A stretch of DNA of 6,690 nucleotides, from positions 1 through 6,690 of the forward strand of contig CAMEZU010000101.1 in NCBI GenBank assembly GCA_945947925.1, read 5' to 3'. The DNA comes from an uncultured Verrucomicrobiota bacterium (GTDB lineage Bacteria; Verrucomicrobiota; Kiritimatiellia; RFP12; UBA1067). The stretch's first letter is position 1; each line of letters begins with the position of its first letter. The notes below the pieces were generated by a model. That model saw only the letters and a program-made list of their open reading frames with translations. It was not told the origin of the DNA and did not search any database. Below are positions 6,099 through 6,690 of this stretch, in pieces. The position numbers and the translations under genes were made by a program.

Positions 6099-6690
<592 letters not shown>

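Overview
The window is GC-rich coding DNA, with mostly G or C in third codon positions, from a bacterium. The likeliest source is the PVC superphylum (Verrucomicrobiota, Kiritimatiellota or Lentisphaerota). This rests on a pseudopilin with a degenerate H-X9-DG-like tail, a preceding protein whose C-terminus resembles the verrucomicrobial 'Verru_Chthon cassette' proteins, and a histidine kinase with a tandem beta-rich extracytoplasmic sensor of a kind I associate with that group. The assignment is recalled family knowledge, not a search result.

Layout. Positions 1-2791 carry a plus-strand gene run: the 3' part of a large protein of unknown function (1-1259), a type II/IV pseudopilin (1287-2195) and a NarL/FixJ response regulator (2192-2791) whose start codon overlaps the pilin stop. 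A membrane histidine kinase (4201-2792, minus strand) faces this run tail-to-tail, and the two stop codons abut with no spacer. A roughly 120-bp AT-richer divergent promoter region (4202-4322) follows. The plus-strand housekeeping operon tig-clpP-clpX then starts at 4323 and leaves the window inside clpX.

How the genes work together. The HisKA_3-type kinase and the LuxR-type regulator are the matching halves of a two-component system, so they are probably cognate despite their convergent arrangement. Because the regulator is translationally coupled to a pseudopilin, it may govern the surface or secretion cassette it sits in; this is an inference. Tig, ClpP and ClpX form the classical protein folding and degradation operon and look ordinary.

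Most notable signals: a pair of identical 13-bp palindromes spaced 21 bp inside the kinase gene, resembling an interspersed repeat that has entered a coding region in frame; a kinase promoter placed so that its transcript would be leaderless; and a response regulator lacking the conserved Thr/Ser of the receiver switch. I see no CRISPR array, RNA gene, transposase or clear intrinsic terminator, and no firm evidence for a wholly new system. Every stretch longer than 120 bp is covered by a gene.
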